DNA from: Salvelinus alpinus
Lineage: Eukaryota > Chordata > Actinopteri > Salmoniformes > Salmonidae
Direction of reading: 5' to 3'
Assembly (NCBI RefSeq): GCF_045679555.1
Contig: NC_092087.1
Location: 26,481,367 to 26,545,366, forward strand
DNA length: 64,000 nt
The stretch's first letter is position 1; each line of letters starts with the position of its first letter. The position numbers were made by a program, and so were the translations under genes. Shown piece by piece: positions 34,062-62,232 of the stretch. Below the pieces are notes generated by a model. It was not told where the DNA came from, searched no databases, and worked only from the letters and a program-made list of their open reading frames with translations.

Positions 34062-34550
34062 ATATCAGTGTGGCCAGGAGGTTTCAGTCATATACTGTAG
34101 ATCTAAACTAGGTCATTTTACGGAACTACCATGAATGCCTTGTAAGTTTTGTTTGCAATATTGTTCCTGAGTGCGCAACATGACGTAGCAGGGAAAACAG
34201 TAAATGACAGAGATTGGCCCACATTTCACCTGTGTGTCCCTGAGGAACAGCTACTGGAGCCGGATTTTCCATTATGTGCAGAGGCAGGAGTTTATTGAAG
34301 CCAGTAAAAGTCCTAAAAATACCACCAGACATTTTAAAATGTTTCTTTCACGGTATGACCTTGAACAGTGTTTTTGGGATAATATATTTTTCACTTCAGC
34401 AAAATGGTTCTTTAGTGATCATATGAACTAACCTTCATGGTTGTCCTTCAAAAAATGTATTTGTTGTATTGTGACGCATTGAGAAGCAGTATCAGTCAAC
34501 CAAACCTATTTTTTTCACTGATTCCCTCAAAAGATGTTAGTATGAATGTA

Positions 34551-36793
34551 CACTGAACAAAAATATAAACGCAACATGTAAACTGTTGGTCCCATATTTC
34601 ATGAGCTGAAATAAAAGATCCCAGAAATGTTCCTTAATATAGCTGAGATCCCGTTAACGGGATCAACTTGACAACAGCCAGTGAAAGTGCAGGGCGCCAA
34701 ATTCAAACAACAGAAATCTCATAATTAAAATTCCTCAAACATACAAGTATTTTACACTATTTTAAAGATAAACCTGTTGTAAATCCAGCCCCAGTGTCCG
34801 ATTTCAAAGAGGCTTTATGACGAAAGCACACCAAACGATTATGTTAGGTCAGTACCTAGTCACAGAAAAACACAGCCATTTTTCCAGCCAAAGAGAGGAG
34901 TCACAAAAAGCAGAAATAGAGATAAAATTAATCACTAACCTTTGATGATCTTCATCAGATGACACTCATAGGACTTCATGTTACACAATACATGTATGTT
35001 TTGTTTGATAAAGTTCATATTTATATCCAAAAATCTTAGTTTACATTGGCGTGTTATGTTCAGTAATGTTTGCCTCCAAAACATCCGGTGATTTTGCAGA
35101 GAGCCACATCAATTTACAGAAATACTCATAATAAACATTGATAAAAGATACAAGAATTACACATGGAACTTTAGATAAACTTCTCCTTAATGCAACCGCT
35201 GTGTCAGATTTTTTTTTTTAAATCACACCATGCTCTAATCTGAGTACAGCGCTCAGAGCCCAAAAGAGCCGTACAGATATCCGCCATATTGTAGAGTCAA
35301 CAGAAGTCAGAAATACTATTATAAATATTCACTTACCTTTGATGATCTTCATCAGAATGCACTCCCAGGAATCCCAGTTCCACAATAAATGTTTGTTTTG
35401 ATCGATATCGTCCATAATTTATGTCCAAATACCTCCTTTTTGTTTGCGCGTTTAGTTCCAAAATCAAAATTGATGATGCGCAGGCCAGACGAAAAGTCAA
35501 ACAGTTCCGTTACAGTTCGTAGAAACATGTCAAACGATGTATAGAATCAATCTTTAGGATGTTTTTAACATAAATCTTAACTAATGTTTCAACCGGAGAA
35601 TTCCTTTGTCTGTAGAAATGCGATGGAACGCAGCTAACTCTCACAGGGACGTGCCTGAGTGAGCTCGTGGCACTCTGCCAGAGCCCTGACTCAAACAGCG
35701 CCCATTCCCCCCTCCTTCACAGTAGAAGCATCAAACAAGGTTCTAAAGACTGTTGACATCTAGTGGAAGCCTTAGGAAGTGCAATATGACCCCATAGACA
35801 CTGTATATTGGATAGGCAAACCTACAAACCTCAGATTTCACACTTCCTGGTTGGATGTTTTCACCTGCCATATGAGTTCTGTTATACTCACAGACATCAA
35901 ACAGTTTTAGAAACTTCAGAGTGTTTTCTATCCAAATCTACTAATAATATGCATATCTTAGCTTCTGGGACTGAGTAACAGGCAGTTTACTCTGGGCACC
36001 TTATTCACCCAAGCTACTCAATACTGCCCCCAGCCATAAGAAGATAAGCACAAAAAGCTTATTTCTCTAACATTTTGTACACAAATTCATTTACATCCCT
36101 GTTAGTGAGCATTTCTCCTTTGCCATCCACCTGACAGGTGTGGCATATCAAGAAGCTGGGGACAAGAAAAGGCCACTCTAAAATGTGCAGTTTTGTCACA
36201 CAATACAATGCTACAGATGTCTCAAGTTTTGAGGGAGTGTGCAATTGGCATGCTGACTGCAGTTCGGCATTGTAACCAACATCAGTGGGCAAATGCTCAC
36301 CTTCAATGGCAACTGACACGCTGGAGAACTATGCTCTTTGCGGATGAATCCCGGTTTCAACAGTACACGGCAGATGGCAGACGTGTGGGCAAGTGGTTTG
36401 CTGATGTCAACGTTGTGAACAAAGTGCCCCATGGTGGGGTTATGGTATGGGTAGGCATAAGCTACGGACAATGAACACAATTGCAATATGAAGGCCGTGA
36501 ATGAATGCTGTGAATACCGTGACGAGATCCTGAATCCCATTGTCGTGCCATTCATCAGCCGCCATCACCTCATGTTTCAGCATGACAATGCATGGCCCCA
36601 TACTGCAAGGATCTGTACACAATTATTTGAAGGTATCTGTGACCAACAGATTCATATCTGTATTCCAAGTCATGTGAAATCCATAGATTAGGGCCTAATG
36701 AATTTATTTAAACTGACTGATTTCATTTATATGAACTGTAACTCAGTAAAATCTTTGAAATCGTTGCATGTTGCGTTTAGATTTTTGTTCAGT
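34551..36793 (+). mobile_element. Tc1-type element (copy 1), interrupted by a TTAA-flanked element
   Basis: The left end is TA + CACTGAACAAAAATATAAAC and the right end, on the other strand, is CTGAACAAAAATCTAAACGC. The transposase is on the + strand in the right part: ADESRFQQYTADGRRVGKWF and GGVMVWVGISYGQ (36193-36474), then PFISRHHLMFQHDNAWPHTA (36488-36620). These are the RNase-H core motifs; the third acid region is truncated. The left quarter is separated from the rest by an insertion at 34638-36043. Confidence 0.82.
34638..36043. mobile_element. TTAA-flanked non-autonomous element (copy A), piggyBac-like by target site
   Basis: Inserted in the Tc1 copy at 34551-36793. The left flank is TTAA (34634-34637); the right flank is ATAA (36044-36047), one mutation from TTAA. 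The right end on the opposite strand reads CTTCTTATGGCTGGGGGCAG. The interior has no open frame. It shows a twice-used internal block (ACCTTTGATGATCTTCATCA at about 34939 and 35336). Copy B is at 48954-50369. The piggyBac link rests only on the TTAA flank and short ends. Confidence 0.6.
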
Positions 36794-37710
36794 ATATTAC
36801 TGTGCCACAGCGTCTGTGCTGTCATGCCTTGAATTAAGTTGTTTTCACAATGCAGATTAACTCTGCCATCTGTTGAGAACTTGGTGTCACTACAGCACAA
36901 TAAATAAACCAATATGGTCTATCACGAACGCTGAATTTTGTCATATTTAACCATTAATCTTCCCAAGATCAATCTACTATTATTTACAGTTGAAATATAC
37001 CACATTGCACTTGTCATGAATATTGTTTGGTCTAAATCCAACCCTTTATTTGAAACATATGCTCAGACGGAAATACCTCCTATACTGTATGTGTCCATGA
37101 TAGTTACCTCAGTCAGCATTTTCCATTAAAGAGTAAAAACAGCCCATTGGCCAGGCAGGCAGGTCTGAGGAGAAACGGTTAGGCGTCACTATGGTACCTC
37201 TAGTTAATCCCCTCTAGAGATAACGCACAACAGTGGGACGCCGAGGAAACATCACTCCCCATCCCTGAATGGGAGCTGTGCACCTAGTGCCTTTAACTGC
37301 GAATGAAGACCCTGTGCCTGGCAGCAGCTGGCAGCCAGTGATAAGGGGGAGCCCCTCAAAGAGCCAGCAGGTTCACAACCATACTGGAAAAGTCAATTCC
37401 ATCAAAGACCCAGCCACATCATTATGGGAGCCAGTTCTCAAAGAGCCAGCTAAGAGGCTGAGGGAGTCCCCCACGTGGGCCATGGGCATCGGTTAACAGG
37501 GTGTACAGGATTCTTACTAATGAGTCCGTAAGAAGTCAGACTTGGGGAGGATTTTATGTGGTATGAGATATAATAAAAGATAAAGACTACATTTTTGTCC
37601 TAGAAAATGTATAATATGAACCTTCTCAGGAAAACAGACCATCAGACCAGACCATATGGCTTGTAAAAAAGGTTGGAAACAAGTAAATTAAAGATTATTT
37701 GAAAAGTAAT

Positions 37711-37716
37711 TTTATT
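37711..37716 (-). promoter_or_regulatory. Candidate poly(A) signal for the SLC2A gene
   Basis: TTTATT on the + strand (AATAAA on the minus strand) about 250 nt past the stop codon. The implied 3' UTR contains a LINE-like tail at about 37770-37872 (GCTATATAAATACATTTGAT). Confidence 0.45.
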
Positions 37717-37961
37717 ATAATCAATAGGTCTCTAAAAGTCATTCAGATGCATACAATTTTTTATATATACACCTGCATTGCTTGCTGTTTGGGGTTTTAG
37801 GCTGGGTTTCTGTACAGCACTTGGATATCAGCTGATCTAAGAAGGGCTATATAAATACATTTGATTTGATATATGCTGTGAGTGCACATTGTATGAAGAT
37901 ATGATACAAACTAAACAACTCAGAGTGGGATAAATCTCAGTTAATTTGCTATCAACAGTTT

Positions 37962-46566
<8,605 letters not shown>

Positions 46567-47040
46567 TCTGTATATCTTGAGAGTTCCATGTAACACAATT
46601 ATGTCTAACGTTACATGTCCACCTGACATTTGCTCTGTTAGACATTTTCAGGAATAAGATTAATATTTTACATCTCAGAGGGAGCTTACCTTTCAACCAC
46701 TGAGTCGCTGTCACAGTAGGCCTACTCGTCTCTGTAGAAAGTAAGAAAGCCTATAAACCATTTGGCAACATGTGTTTAATCTGAGTGAAAAGTTGTGTAC
46801 TTTGACGTGAGATAAATTGGCATACTTCGTGTGCTCGGCGGACAATCACTTATTAGCCAGACGAGGGCAGCACCATCTGATCTTGTCACCCCTGACGTTC
46901 TCCCTGTAGCGGAAGTAGCAGACCAGTGTTATCCGTAGTCATTGTTAGCTAGCTAGACGAATATACCTCCCCCTTGTTGTCCCAGAGAAGATATATCTGC
47001 TATTTAGCCTAGTCATTACTTTAATTTTATATTTGCCAAA
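46567..47040. promoter_or_regulatory. Head-to-head intergenic region, candidate bidirectional promoter (SLC2A / psmd6)
   Basis: Only 474 bp separate the two start codons, and the minus-strand 5' UTR of the transporter probably occupies 46567 to about 46730 (donor-like gtaagc after 46690). No TATA box was apparent. The stretch has no repeat insertion, in contrast to all surrounding DNA. A shared promoter is inferred from geometry only. Confidence 0.6.
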
Positions 47041-54236
<7,196 letters not shown>

Positions 54237-54391
54237 AATGGATGGCAGTGTTCTTTGGGAGGGAGAGCTGGATTTCTGTTGTACCAGTATCCAAACCAAT
54301 AGTTTGTCTGAAGAATTGACCCTCATTGTGTATATAAAAATCTTTTTGGTGACTTCATTTTCCTTTGATAAAGAGTTAATGATTTTACAGA

Positions 54392-54397
54392 AATAAA
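54392..54397 (+). promoter_or_regulatory. psmd6: Poly(A) signal AATAAA, psmd6
   Basis: The first canonical hexamer after the psmd6 stop (156 nt downstream), in CAGAAATAAAATCAG. Confidence 0.75.
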
Positions 54398-54447
54398 ATC
54401 AGTAAAGAAGCGACGCAAGTTTTCTGTATAAATAGCTGTATAAATTA

Positions 54448-54453
54448 TTTATT
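54448..54453 (-). promoter_or_regulatory. atxn7: Candidate distal poly(A) signal, atxn7
   Basis: TTTATT on the + strand (AATAAATAATTT on the minus strand), about 3.0 kb past the atxn7 stop and about 50 bp from the psmd6 signal. A long 3' UTR is usual for ATXN7; this site fits the end of the repeat-poor stretch, but nearer sites are possible. Confidence 0.45.
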
Positions 54454-57428
54454 TACAGAAACCTGTTACAAAACAAATAGAATATACAATCTTCTTTAAA
54501 TATTAAGTAAATCTAACCTACCATGTTTGTTCATGAATTACATAGCAGCCAGTACAAGTCCAGCTGATCAAATGATTCTGATAATGTATACAAAAACTAT
54601 GCACGCTCTTACTGAGGATATTTTCCTCCCGCAAGCTGTGTTGTCTCACATTCCAAGTCTGTGGTACTTGATAAAAACATCTTTGCAAAGTTTCCATCAC
54701 ATGAAAACAAGGTGAGCGTTTTCAGTGGAGGTTGAGGGTAAACAAAACACTTTACTGAACCTGCTACAAGCAATTCATAATTGACCAGGAAGCTTCAACA
54801 CCCCATCTGGAAAACAGATAAATCAAAAGAAAAAAGTTAACACCAAGGTTTCATACCAGCTGGCTGACAAGCCTTTTTTTTTTATACCACATTTAGGGTT
54901 CATAGGCAGATTTTAAAAGCAAGCTCCTAAAACACTGAACATTCAAGTAAGGTAAAACTAAAAAAAAAAACTGTCCTCAGTCAGTGTGAAACAAATTCAG
55001 GCACTTTCTTAATTTCAGCATTTTGAAAAGCTGAAAACTAAGTTTTCAATGCTGAGCTTCAAATGATGTTTGGCAACAATGATGCAAACAGTTGCACTGT
55101 TTATCACGATTGCTTAAGTCCCTTCAGCCTTAAACGAAAGTGTCAATGATGAAATGTTATAAAGTACATCTACAGAGGTCGTGTTTACACAGGCAGCCCA
55201 ATTATTTTTTTCACTAATTGGTCTTTTGACTAGATCAGCTCTGAAAACGATCTGATGTTATTGGAGAAAAATCAAATCAGAATTGGGCTGCCTGTGTAAA
55301 CTTGAGTGAATCCGTAGAAATCGCTTAGACAACTGGCACAACTTTCAGCCTGCGGGGCATTTCAGAATCAGGCTATTTGGGTCACAAGTATAATTCTTTT
55401 TTGATTGAGGCAACTTGAAAATAGTAAAAAGCACAAGTGAGACCTTGGAGAGTTCAAACAAAACATATTGTCTATCACACAAACATGCTACAGTGGAAAC
55501 ACTTCACCTTTTAAAGGATCCCAGTACATGATTCATGAGATGCTTCAACCTCTAGTTATAGGCCTATTGCGTTAGACTTGGCAGTGAACCACTTCAAATA
55601 AGTTAAGTTCTTAAACGTGTTATTTCAATTACTAAATAAATAATCTCAATTGTACCAAAACATTTTGTATTAGAAAATGCCTGTGCAAAAATACATATTT
55701 CAATATGTACAATTCGTTAACAAAATATGTATTCTGAAATAGGGATACTTCGATGTTTGTTCAATACATACAAAACTCAACTTCTCTGCTGCCTGACATC
55801 AGTGGAGTTTACGAAATTTACAGGAGTTACAAAAAAGTAGTAACTTACTCTGAAGCCATCTCCATGAAACTCACACCCCCCAAAAACCACCACTTGCTTC
55901 CAAGGAGCATCATCTCAGACAGAGGGAAGTATTGCCAGTTTAAGACTTCATGCTTGATGAAGGACATACAAGTGTGATGTCAATCATTACAAACCCCTCT
56001 ACTCACAAACACAGTATTGTGACATTACTAAAGGTACCGGAATGGAAACTAATAGCCATAGCGGTTACAGACTATGGTGGGAGAAACAGATTGCTGCCTT
56101 TGGCTAGCTTTTGGGGAAAATAAGCACAACTTAAATGTTCTAAAGCAAGTAGTGGGTCTGTATTTGTTTAGTGCTGTTCACAGTTAGGGCTAGGTCTACT
56201 GTGGCTGTTCATTAGTAAAATGTTAATATTGTAGGAATTACAACTTTGAGCTTGGGACTACAAGGTCAAATCTGCATTTTTGTTCAAATGTAGTTATTGA
56301 CAGCCTTGTTCTGTTCAATGTTCCCTACCTATATAGTACTCGAAATACCCCAATTCATTTTGTTGATTTCAAAATAATACAATATTAAAATTGCTTAATT
56401 TTAAAGCTAATTATCTCAGAATCATCTTTTTTCAGCTAGAACCTTTTAGTCCCAAGCACTCAGCTTGTCTTTCAAGAGCAGTAGTCCCTCTTTCACAACC
56501 ATTCAATCAAATTGTCACATCAGGCATCCTTTTTCACATATGCATGCACAATTGACCTTTCCCCCCCCAATCTCCAGACTTCTGTAGTTAAATTCAGTGA
56601 AAACATAAGAAACCTAAAAAAGTAACACTTGCATAATTGTTTGGGTCATGTATGGAACTCATATAGAATTGACTGGATCTGCTCATGCCGTTCATCTCTG
56701 GCTACTGTACATAACATGGCGGTATCTACACACACGCCACAATGATTCAAACCAACCAACAAAATGTAGTGAAAGGATAAACTTTTTTTTTTTTTTTTCT
56801 TTTTTAAATGTGATTGAAGTTATGTAAGTGACAGTTTGTCTTCCTGCCCTCTCCATTCAAGGCTTCTGAGTTCAGGCCTGCAGGTGTAAGGTTAAATTTC
56901 CAGTAGTCCAGTAAAATCTGACGTGACAAAGTCAAACACTCTCTCTCTCACACACACACACACACAAACACACGGAAGAGATCGTCAGATACCAACAGAT
57001 TGCGGCTTGTTGGCTCTCCAGTCACTCCCAGTGGCTCTGCATCATGATGGTGGGTGGGCGGTGGCATGGCTGTTGAGCCAGCCCTTCACCCTCCCTCCGT
57101 ACCTCTGGAACTTCAACATGGAGGTCAAAGGGCAGGAAGGCTGCAACTCCCTCCTCCCCATAGGAAGACCTACCTCAGGACAACACTGACTGACAGGGGG
57201 TCAGGTGAAACCCACCCCAGGTGCTAACACCTGCCACCTCCACATGGCTTTAGGAGAAATAGTTCCACTATAGACGACATCACAGGGTTGTCCAGATCAC
57301 CTCCACCCTGAGGATCATGGGAAGCTGAGAGTAAGGCATTAGAAGGCCTCGTGCAGTCCAGAGCAGTGTACAGGTTGCCCCTTTATCATCCGCCCCTCGG
57401 TTCCATACAGAGGACACAGCCACTGCTG
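54454..57428 (-). other. atxn7: Proposed long 3' UTR of atxn7
   Basis: About 3 kb of AT-rich, mostly repeat-poor sequence between the atxn7 stop and the psmd6 3' end. It holds no supported gene on the + strand. It contains one short inverted-repeat element (55183-55301) and a T-rich run near 56783. Extent is inferred from the absence of other features and from ATXN7 having a multi-kb 3' UTR in other vertebrates. Confidence 0.5.
55183..55301. mobile_element. 119-bp MITE-like inverted repeat
   Basis: The ends GTTTACACAGGCAGCCCAAT and their exact reverse complement (ATTGGGCTGCCTGTGTAAAC) enclose an imperfectly palindromic middle (TCACTAATTGGTC; GATCAGCTCTGAAAACGATC). This is the form of a small non-autonomous DNA element. 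In an RNA copy it would fold as a hairpin. Confidence 0.8.
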
Positions 57429-60400
57429 TCAGGGGCGGGCCTTTGGCTGAGGGGAGAGAGAGTGGCAGGGGTTTTAAATTATAGATTACATTGGAGATTT
57501 TTTGTTTATGTTTTGTCTAACGTCAATATATGTACATATGTCCTAACTGCACAGTAAATTTCCCAACAGATAAAGAGATTGACTGGTTGATGATAGGAAG
57601 TGTTAGCAAACAGTGTGTGAGGCTGTAGGGGTCCAACCCACCTGATGGATGAGGGAGTTGTTGGGGAGCCCTGGGCCTCCTGGGATTGTGCGTCCATGTT
57701 TGCCGTGGATGTTGTTGATTGCTGGAGACTTGGCCACTTTGGGCCTGCCTGGTCCACCTCCACTGTTGACGGAGCTGGCAGCGGGGGAGCCCTTGCGTTT
57801 CTTCCCCTCCAGGCGGCCGTCAGTGTGGGCATGGCTGAACCTGCTGTGGTGCTCTGAGGCCTGGTGGACAAAAGGCCCCAAGGAGAGGGTGGAGTCACTG
57901 CTGTTCATCACCACACTCATCCTTTTGATGGACTCGGCCGGGCTACCCGAGGGGGGGCCTCTGACCCCAGGCCCCGACACCCCCGCTGGCCCCGAGGGCT
58001 CTGCCTTCAGACTGAGGGAGTTGGTCCTGGCATTGGGGCCACAGTTAAGTCCCACACTGTGGACGCCGCTGTGAGATGAGGGGACTAGTGGGACGTGGTG
58101 GGACGTGCTCCCTGAGCTGCCACTGTTTACCGTGCAGTTCTTCTTGAAGGAGAAAGAGGAGGAAGAGGTAGGGTTGGAGGAGGACTCTGAGGAGTAGGTG
58201 GTAGCGTGAGACGATGTGAGGGAGCTGTTCTTCTTCTTCTTCCCCGAGCTGAGGCTAGTGCTGCTGCTGCCCCCGCTGGTGGAGTTGGTTATGGCGGCTG
58301 TGGAGGAAGACTCGCGGGGTCTGAAGGACTTGCCGCTGGATCTGGACTTGAGCGGTCGTCCTGAAGCCAGGGTGGTGACCGAGGAGTGGGCTGAAGGCAT
58401 CTGGGGCGACGAAGACACTTGTCTGGCCTGTGCTGCGCTGTAGGCAGGGTGGTCGGCCGTGCCCTGGGAGGCACGAGCGTTTAAGGTGGTCCCGTACGAG
58501 AGCACAGACTTGCTGTCGTAGGACTGGGTGTAAGGGGGCGCAGAGGGGCTGAGGAAGCCTGAGGCAGGGGTGCTACCGTGGGATGAGGACAGGGAGTTTG
58601 TGCTTGTCCTGTGGGCCGGCGCAGAGGAGTTCTCCAAGGCCAAAGGGATTTTCCTATAACACAAACAGGCCACAATGAGCATTCCCATCAGTAACATTTA
58701 CACATAGGAGAGGAGTCAGCACAAGATCGTCCTGGATAGAAACTGGAACTGCTTTACACATAGAGAGGAGTCAGCACAGGACAGTCCTGGAGAGACACGG
58801 GGTATAATACAAAGCAGGATCAATGTCAGCTAACTTGCCTAAATGTTGTGAAATATCTTTGAAACAAATAAAAGTTAAGCTTGAAATGGGCATGGTCTCA
58901 TTGACTCAACAACCAAAAACAAATATCTAAGTTTAGCTTTCTTAATTAGCCAGAAAATCAGGTTATTTATGGTTGTTCATCAAAATTAGCAAGCCAACTC
59001 ATTGATCCTGCTTTGTGGTATACCCCTCTGGTGTCCCAGGTCAATCAGTCCCTAATTAGGAGAGTATGAAAACCAGAAGTGTTCTGGCCCTCCAGGACCA
59101 GAGATAAATAGCCTAATGGCGTCCCATACAGCACTAGATCTCCCTTCACCACCCGGTGTCGTGGAAATATTCAGTCAATAATATTTCTCAAATACCGGAG
59201 CCTGTGAGTTCAATTAGACTTTATTACAAAGTGGTTCATGAACCACCTCGGCTTTTATTACTTTGTAATAAAGTCTAATTGAACTCACAGGCTCCGGTAT
59301 TTGAGAAATATTATTGACTGAATATTTCCACGACACCGGCAACACTATTGCTCCCTGCACCAGTGATTTTGCAATAGGTTTGTGGATTAGGTAGGTATTA
59401 TGGAACGCTGGTCTAACGAATGTACAGACTTACTTCCACATCTGAGTGTTGACGTGCTTGTCCATCATGGCAGTAAGAGCACACCGCATTCGATCCCAGC
59501 GCCGGTCAAACGAGTAGCAGCTACTCCCAAATAGTCGACTTCCAAAGGTGCAGTACTGAGCAGCAGGGGGGGAAACAGGAAACAGTTAACACACACTGCA
59601 CGGTAAAAGCTGCCACTCAATGAAGGTTGGTACTGTTTATAGAGCCTGTAAAAACAGGTTGAAGACTGATTTTTTCGTGCATCTGGCTATTCTGTTTCAT
59701 TGTTGCTGTGGTGTGAATTTAAGGGCTCAATAAATGTAGAGCATATTCCTGTAAGAGTTAAATATAAAGTGACTTACAGCTGCAGGCCGTGGTTGGTAAC
59801 CTGAATAGTGACAGTCCAGTTTGTCTGTGCCTTCCTCCCTTTCCTCATTCTCCCCCTCATCACTGGACAGGCAGGAGACCCCGTCGGGGGCGGGCGTAGA
59901 GTGGTGGGGCAACTCGTGGACCGACGAGGGGTCTCCCAGGAAACCGCCACCTCCTTGAGAGATACTGCTATTCAGTCTTAGAGCAGAGGAAACAGTGCTT
60001 TAGAAACACACATCAGGGATGCAGGTACTGGCTGTACCACATTGCAAAAAGTAGTTGTTGGATGTTGGGTACCCAGGAAGAGTACATGGAGTGACTCACC
60101 GTGGAAGACCAGGATTTTGAGGTTTGGGTTTGCTGAGCACCAAAGGCTTGGTGGCGGCGTCGGCGGCTCCGTTGCCTTGAGCGACCTGGTGGGCGTCATG
60201 GTGGGGGGCGAGCCGGGAGGGGGAGGGGTGGGGGTCCCTGAGAGGAGGGATCTGCTGGGGGTGGGTGTGCTGCAGCTCCCGTTCCCGGGCTTTGCTCTTG
60301 TGCTCAGTCAACAGTGTGTCAAAGCGCTTCCTCCGGCCCAGCACTGCCCTCCGCTGGCTTAGGGAATGTGTCTGAGGGAGGGAGAAGGCCAAAGGGTATG

Positions 60401-62232
60401 TTAGGTCAGGATGAGCTGCACTCAGAGTCTGGAGGCTGCTTAAAGACCTAGGAAATGTGACAAGGAATATTTCCTAACAAAACAGAGAGAAGGGGGGCAG
60501 AAGAGGGCTTGGTACCTTGCATGTTAGGGATCGTGTGCATGGCTTCCGAGCTGTCATATCCAGGACCCCACAGTGGATATCTGGATTAAACTCACGTTCT
60601 GATGGAAGAGAGAACAAGGGAGAGAGAGAGAGAGAACAAGAAAGGAAGAGAGAGAGAACAAGAAAAGGAGAAAGAGAGCGGTAGCAGAAAAACAGTATTC
60701 AGTTAGTGGCATTTCTGGAATAAAATCAGCAGAGGTTTTACTGTTTGGCTATGACATGTCAGTGTTAAGTTCATGTTTTAAGTATCCCTATATTTCTGTT
60801 ATTACGGGGCTATCACTCAGTCAAGAGTGCGCCTGCGCAGGGAGTCTTGTCGTCGATGGACCTAGCCTTGCGTGTAATGGCTACCTTTGAGTGTGTTCAT
60901 ACGGTATAGTAAACTTTGTTAAACTGGAACCTTGTCGTTGTGTCATTTCGAGTTAACAGTCAGTACTTGGATAAATGACTGAGGTTCTAAATCTATTGCA
61001 GCAAACCATATTACAGACAATCCCTTATCATCTCCTCTCACCTGACAGTCTCTTGTGGAGGTGTTGTCTGTTACTGGCGCTATTGTCCTGCTTCTTGTCC
61101 AGGGCAGAGAGGGCGATGTGGCCCTTTCCGTTGGGGATCTGGCCAGGGGCCAGCAAGGGAGCCTTTGGTATGGAGGGACAGTTAAGGCCTGGCTTCAGGG
61201 GTGATGAGGAGCTTACAGTGCTGCTGGAGGAGGACGACGTCGTGGAGGCCAAGGGAGCCTGCACCAGCTTGGCCCACACATCCACCTTCAGACGCATCTT
61301 CTCCACTTTGACTGCAGGGGTCAGGCTGGAAGAGAGAGATAGACAAATGGAGAAAGTGAGGGATGGCGGGAGGAGGGAGTTAATTTATCTATAGTAGCAA
61401 ATCGAAGATCTCAGAGAAATCATTTCATTTCAACAGAACAGGTTTAGGTAGAGTTTAAAATGCGTTTAAATCCCCAAGTAGAAAGCCAACATGTTTTGAG
61501 TGGTTGCAAATGGAGTTTGATAAAGGCTCTCTTTTTAACACTCTTTAAGGGGCTCATTCAGATGGAGGGTAGCACGGGGAGATGTCAGTCAGAGCTAGAC
61601 TTCTGAGGAGCAGGGAGCAGAGGACTTGAAGAGAGAAGTAAACATAAAGCAGGGGATGAAGTTCAACACGACAACACATCTTTATTGGGTTCAGCATGGG
61701 CTACCGAGTGGCGCAGCTGTCTAAGGCACTGCATCTCAGTGGAAGAGGCGTCACTACAGTCCCTGGTTCGAATCCAGGCTGTATCACATCCGGCCGTGAT
61801 TGAGAGTCCCATAGGGCGGCGCACAATTGGCCCAGTGTCGTCCGGGGTAGGCCGTCATTGTAAATAAGAATTTGTTCCTAATGGACTGCCTAGTTAAATA
61901 AAAATTTACTTAAAAAATAATAAAAGCTATTGGTTCAGCAGCTAGGTTAGGCATGGCTTACATTTTGTCATTGAGCTCCCTGAAGGGAGGGAAGTGAGGT
62001 CTCTGCTGTATGCCTGGCAGCTTCTCTTTGGCTGGTTTGAGGATTTTGGAGTTGGACGAGGCGCTGGTCCCACTGGAGGAGCGGCCCATGGCCCCTCCAC
62101 TGACACCCCCGGCCCCCGCCCCGGGACCAGCCCCAGTCCCACTGCCCCTGCTCCGAGACAGAGCAGACAGGGAAAAGGCTGACGAGGGGGCCGAGGTGGA
62201 GGGGGGCTTGCTGGCCGAGCTGTGTCTTCTCT
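57429..62232 (-). CDS. atxn7: Ataxin-7 (atxn7), 3' part, eight coding exons; N-terminal exons beyond the window
   Basis: Subunit of the SAGA deubiquitinase module, anchoring it to the coactivator complex in the nucleus. Exons in transcription order: 62232-61962, 61325-61042, 60598-60516, 60371-60100, 59976-59778, 59555-59434, 58653-57642, 57446-57429; phases agree throughout. The first visible exon is serine-rich (RRHSSASKPPSTSAPS, then SKILKPAKEKLPG). Next comes TPAVKVEK. The SCA7 zinc-binding region spans exons 2-4 (KRLSEREFNPDIHCGVLDM, KPCTRSLTCKTHSLSQRRAV, GRRKRFDTLLTEHKSKARER). YCTFGSRLFGSSCYSFDRRW is the later conserved block. The 1012-bp exon is Ser-rich with AESIKRMSVVMNSSDSTLSL. The last exon is only PKARP plus stop, read after NNSLIHQ, an ending I recall from mammalian ATXN7. 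The polyglutamine/N-terminal zinc-finger exons lie to the right of 64000. Confidence 0.95.
59154..59339. repeat. Near-perfect 79/80-bp inverted repeat (hairpin) in an atxn7 intron
   Basis: Arms 59154-59232 and 59260-59339 are reverse complements with a single 1-nt length difference (TT versus TTT in GACTTTATTAC). The 27-nt spacer contains its own small palindrome GGTTCATGAACC. The arms start CCGGTGTCGTGGAAATATTC. No transposase, and no target duplication was recognised. Confidence 0.95.
61698..61924 (+). mobile_element. tRNA-derived salmonid SINE in an atxn7 intron
   Basis: GGGCTACCGAGTGGCGCAGC at the start, B box GGTTCGAATCC, body CCGGCCGTGATTGAGAGTCC, tail GCCTAGTTAAATAAAAATTT. Same family as 15965-16202. 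It ends only about 40 bp before the donor end of the atxn7 exon at 61962-62232 on the opposite strand. Confidence 0.9.

Noticed and set aside
57649..58074. 141-codon open frame on the plus strand
   Set aside because: It is antisense to the large serine-rich atxn7 exon, whose protein matches ATXN7 and whose splice phases fit.
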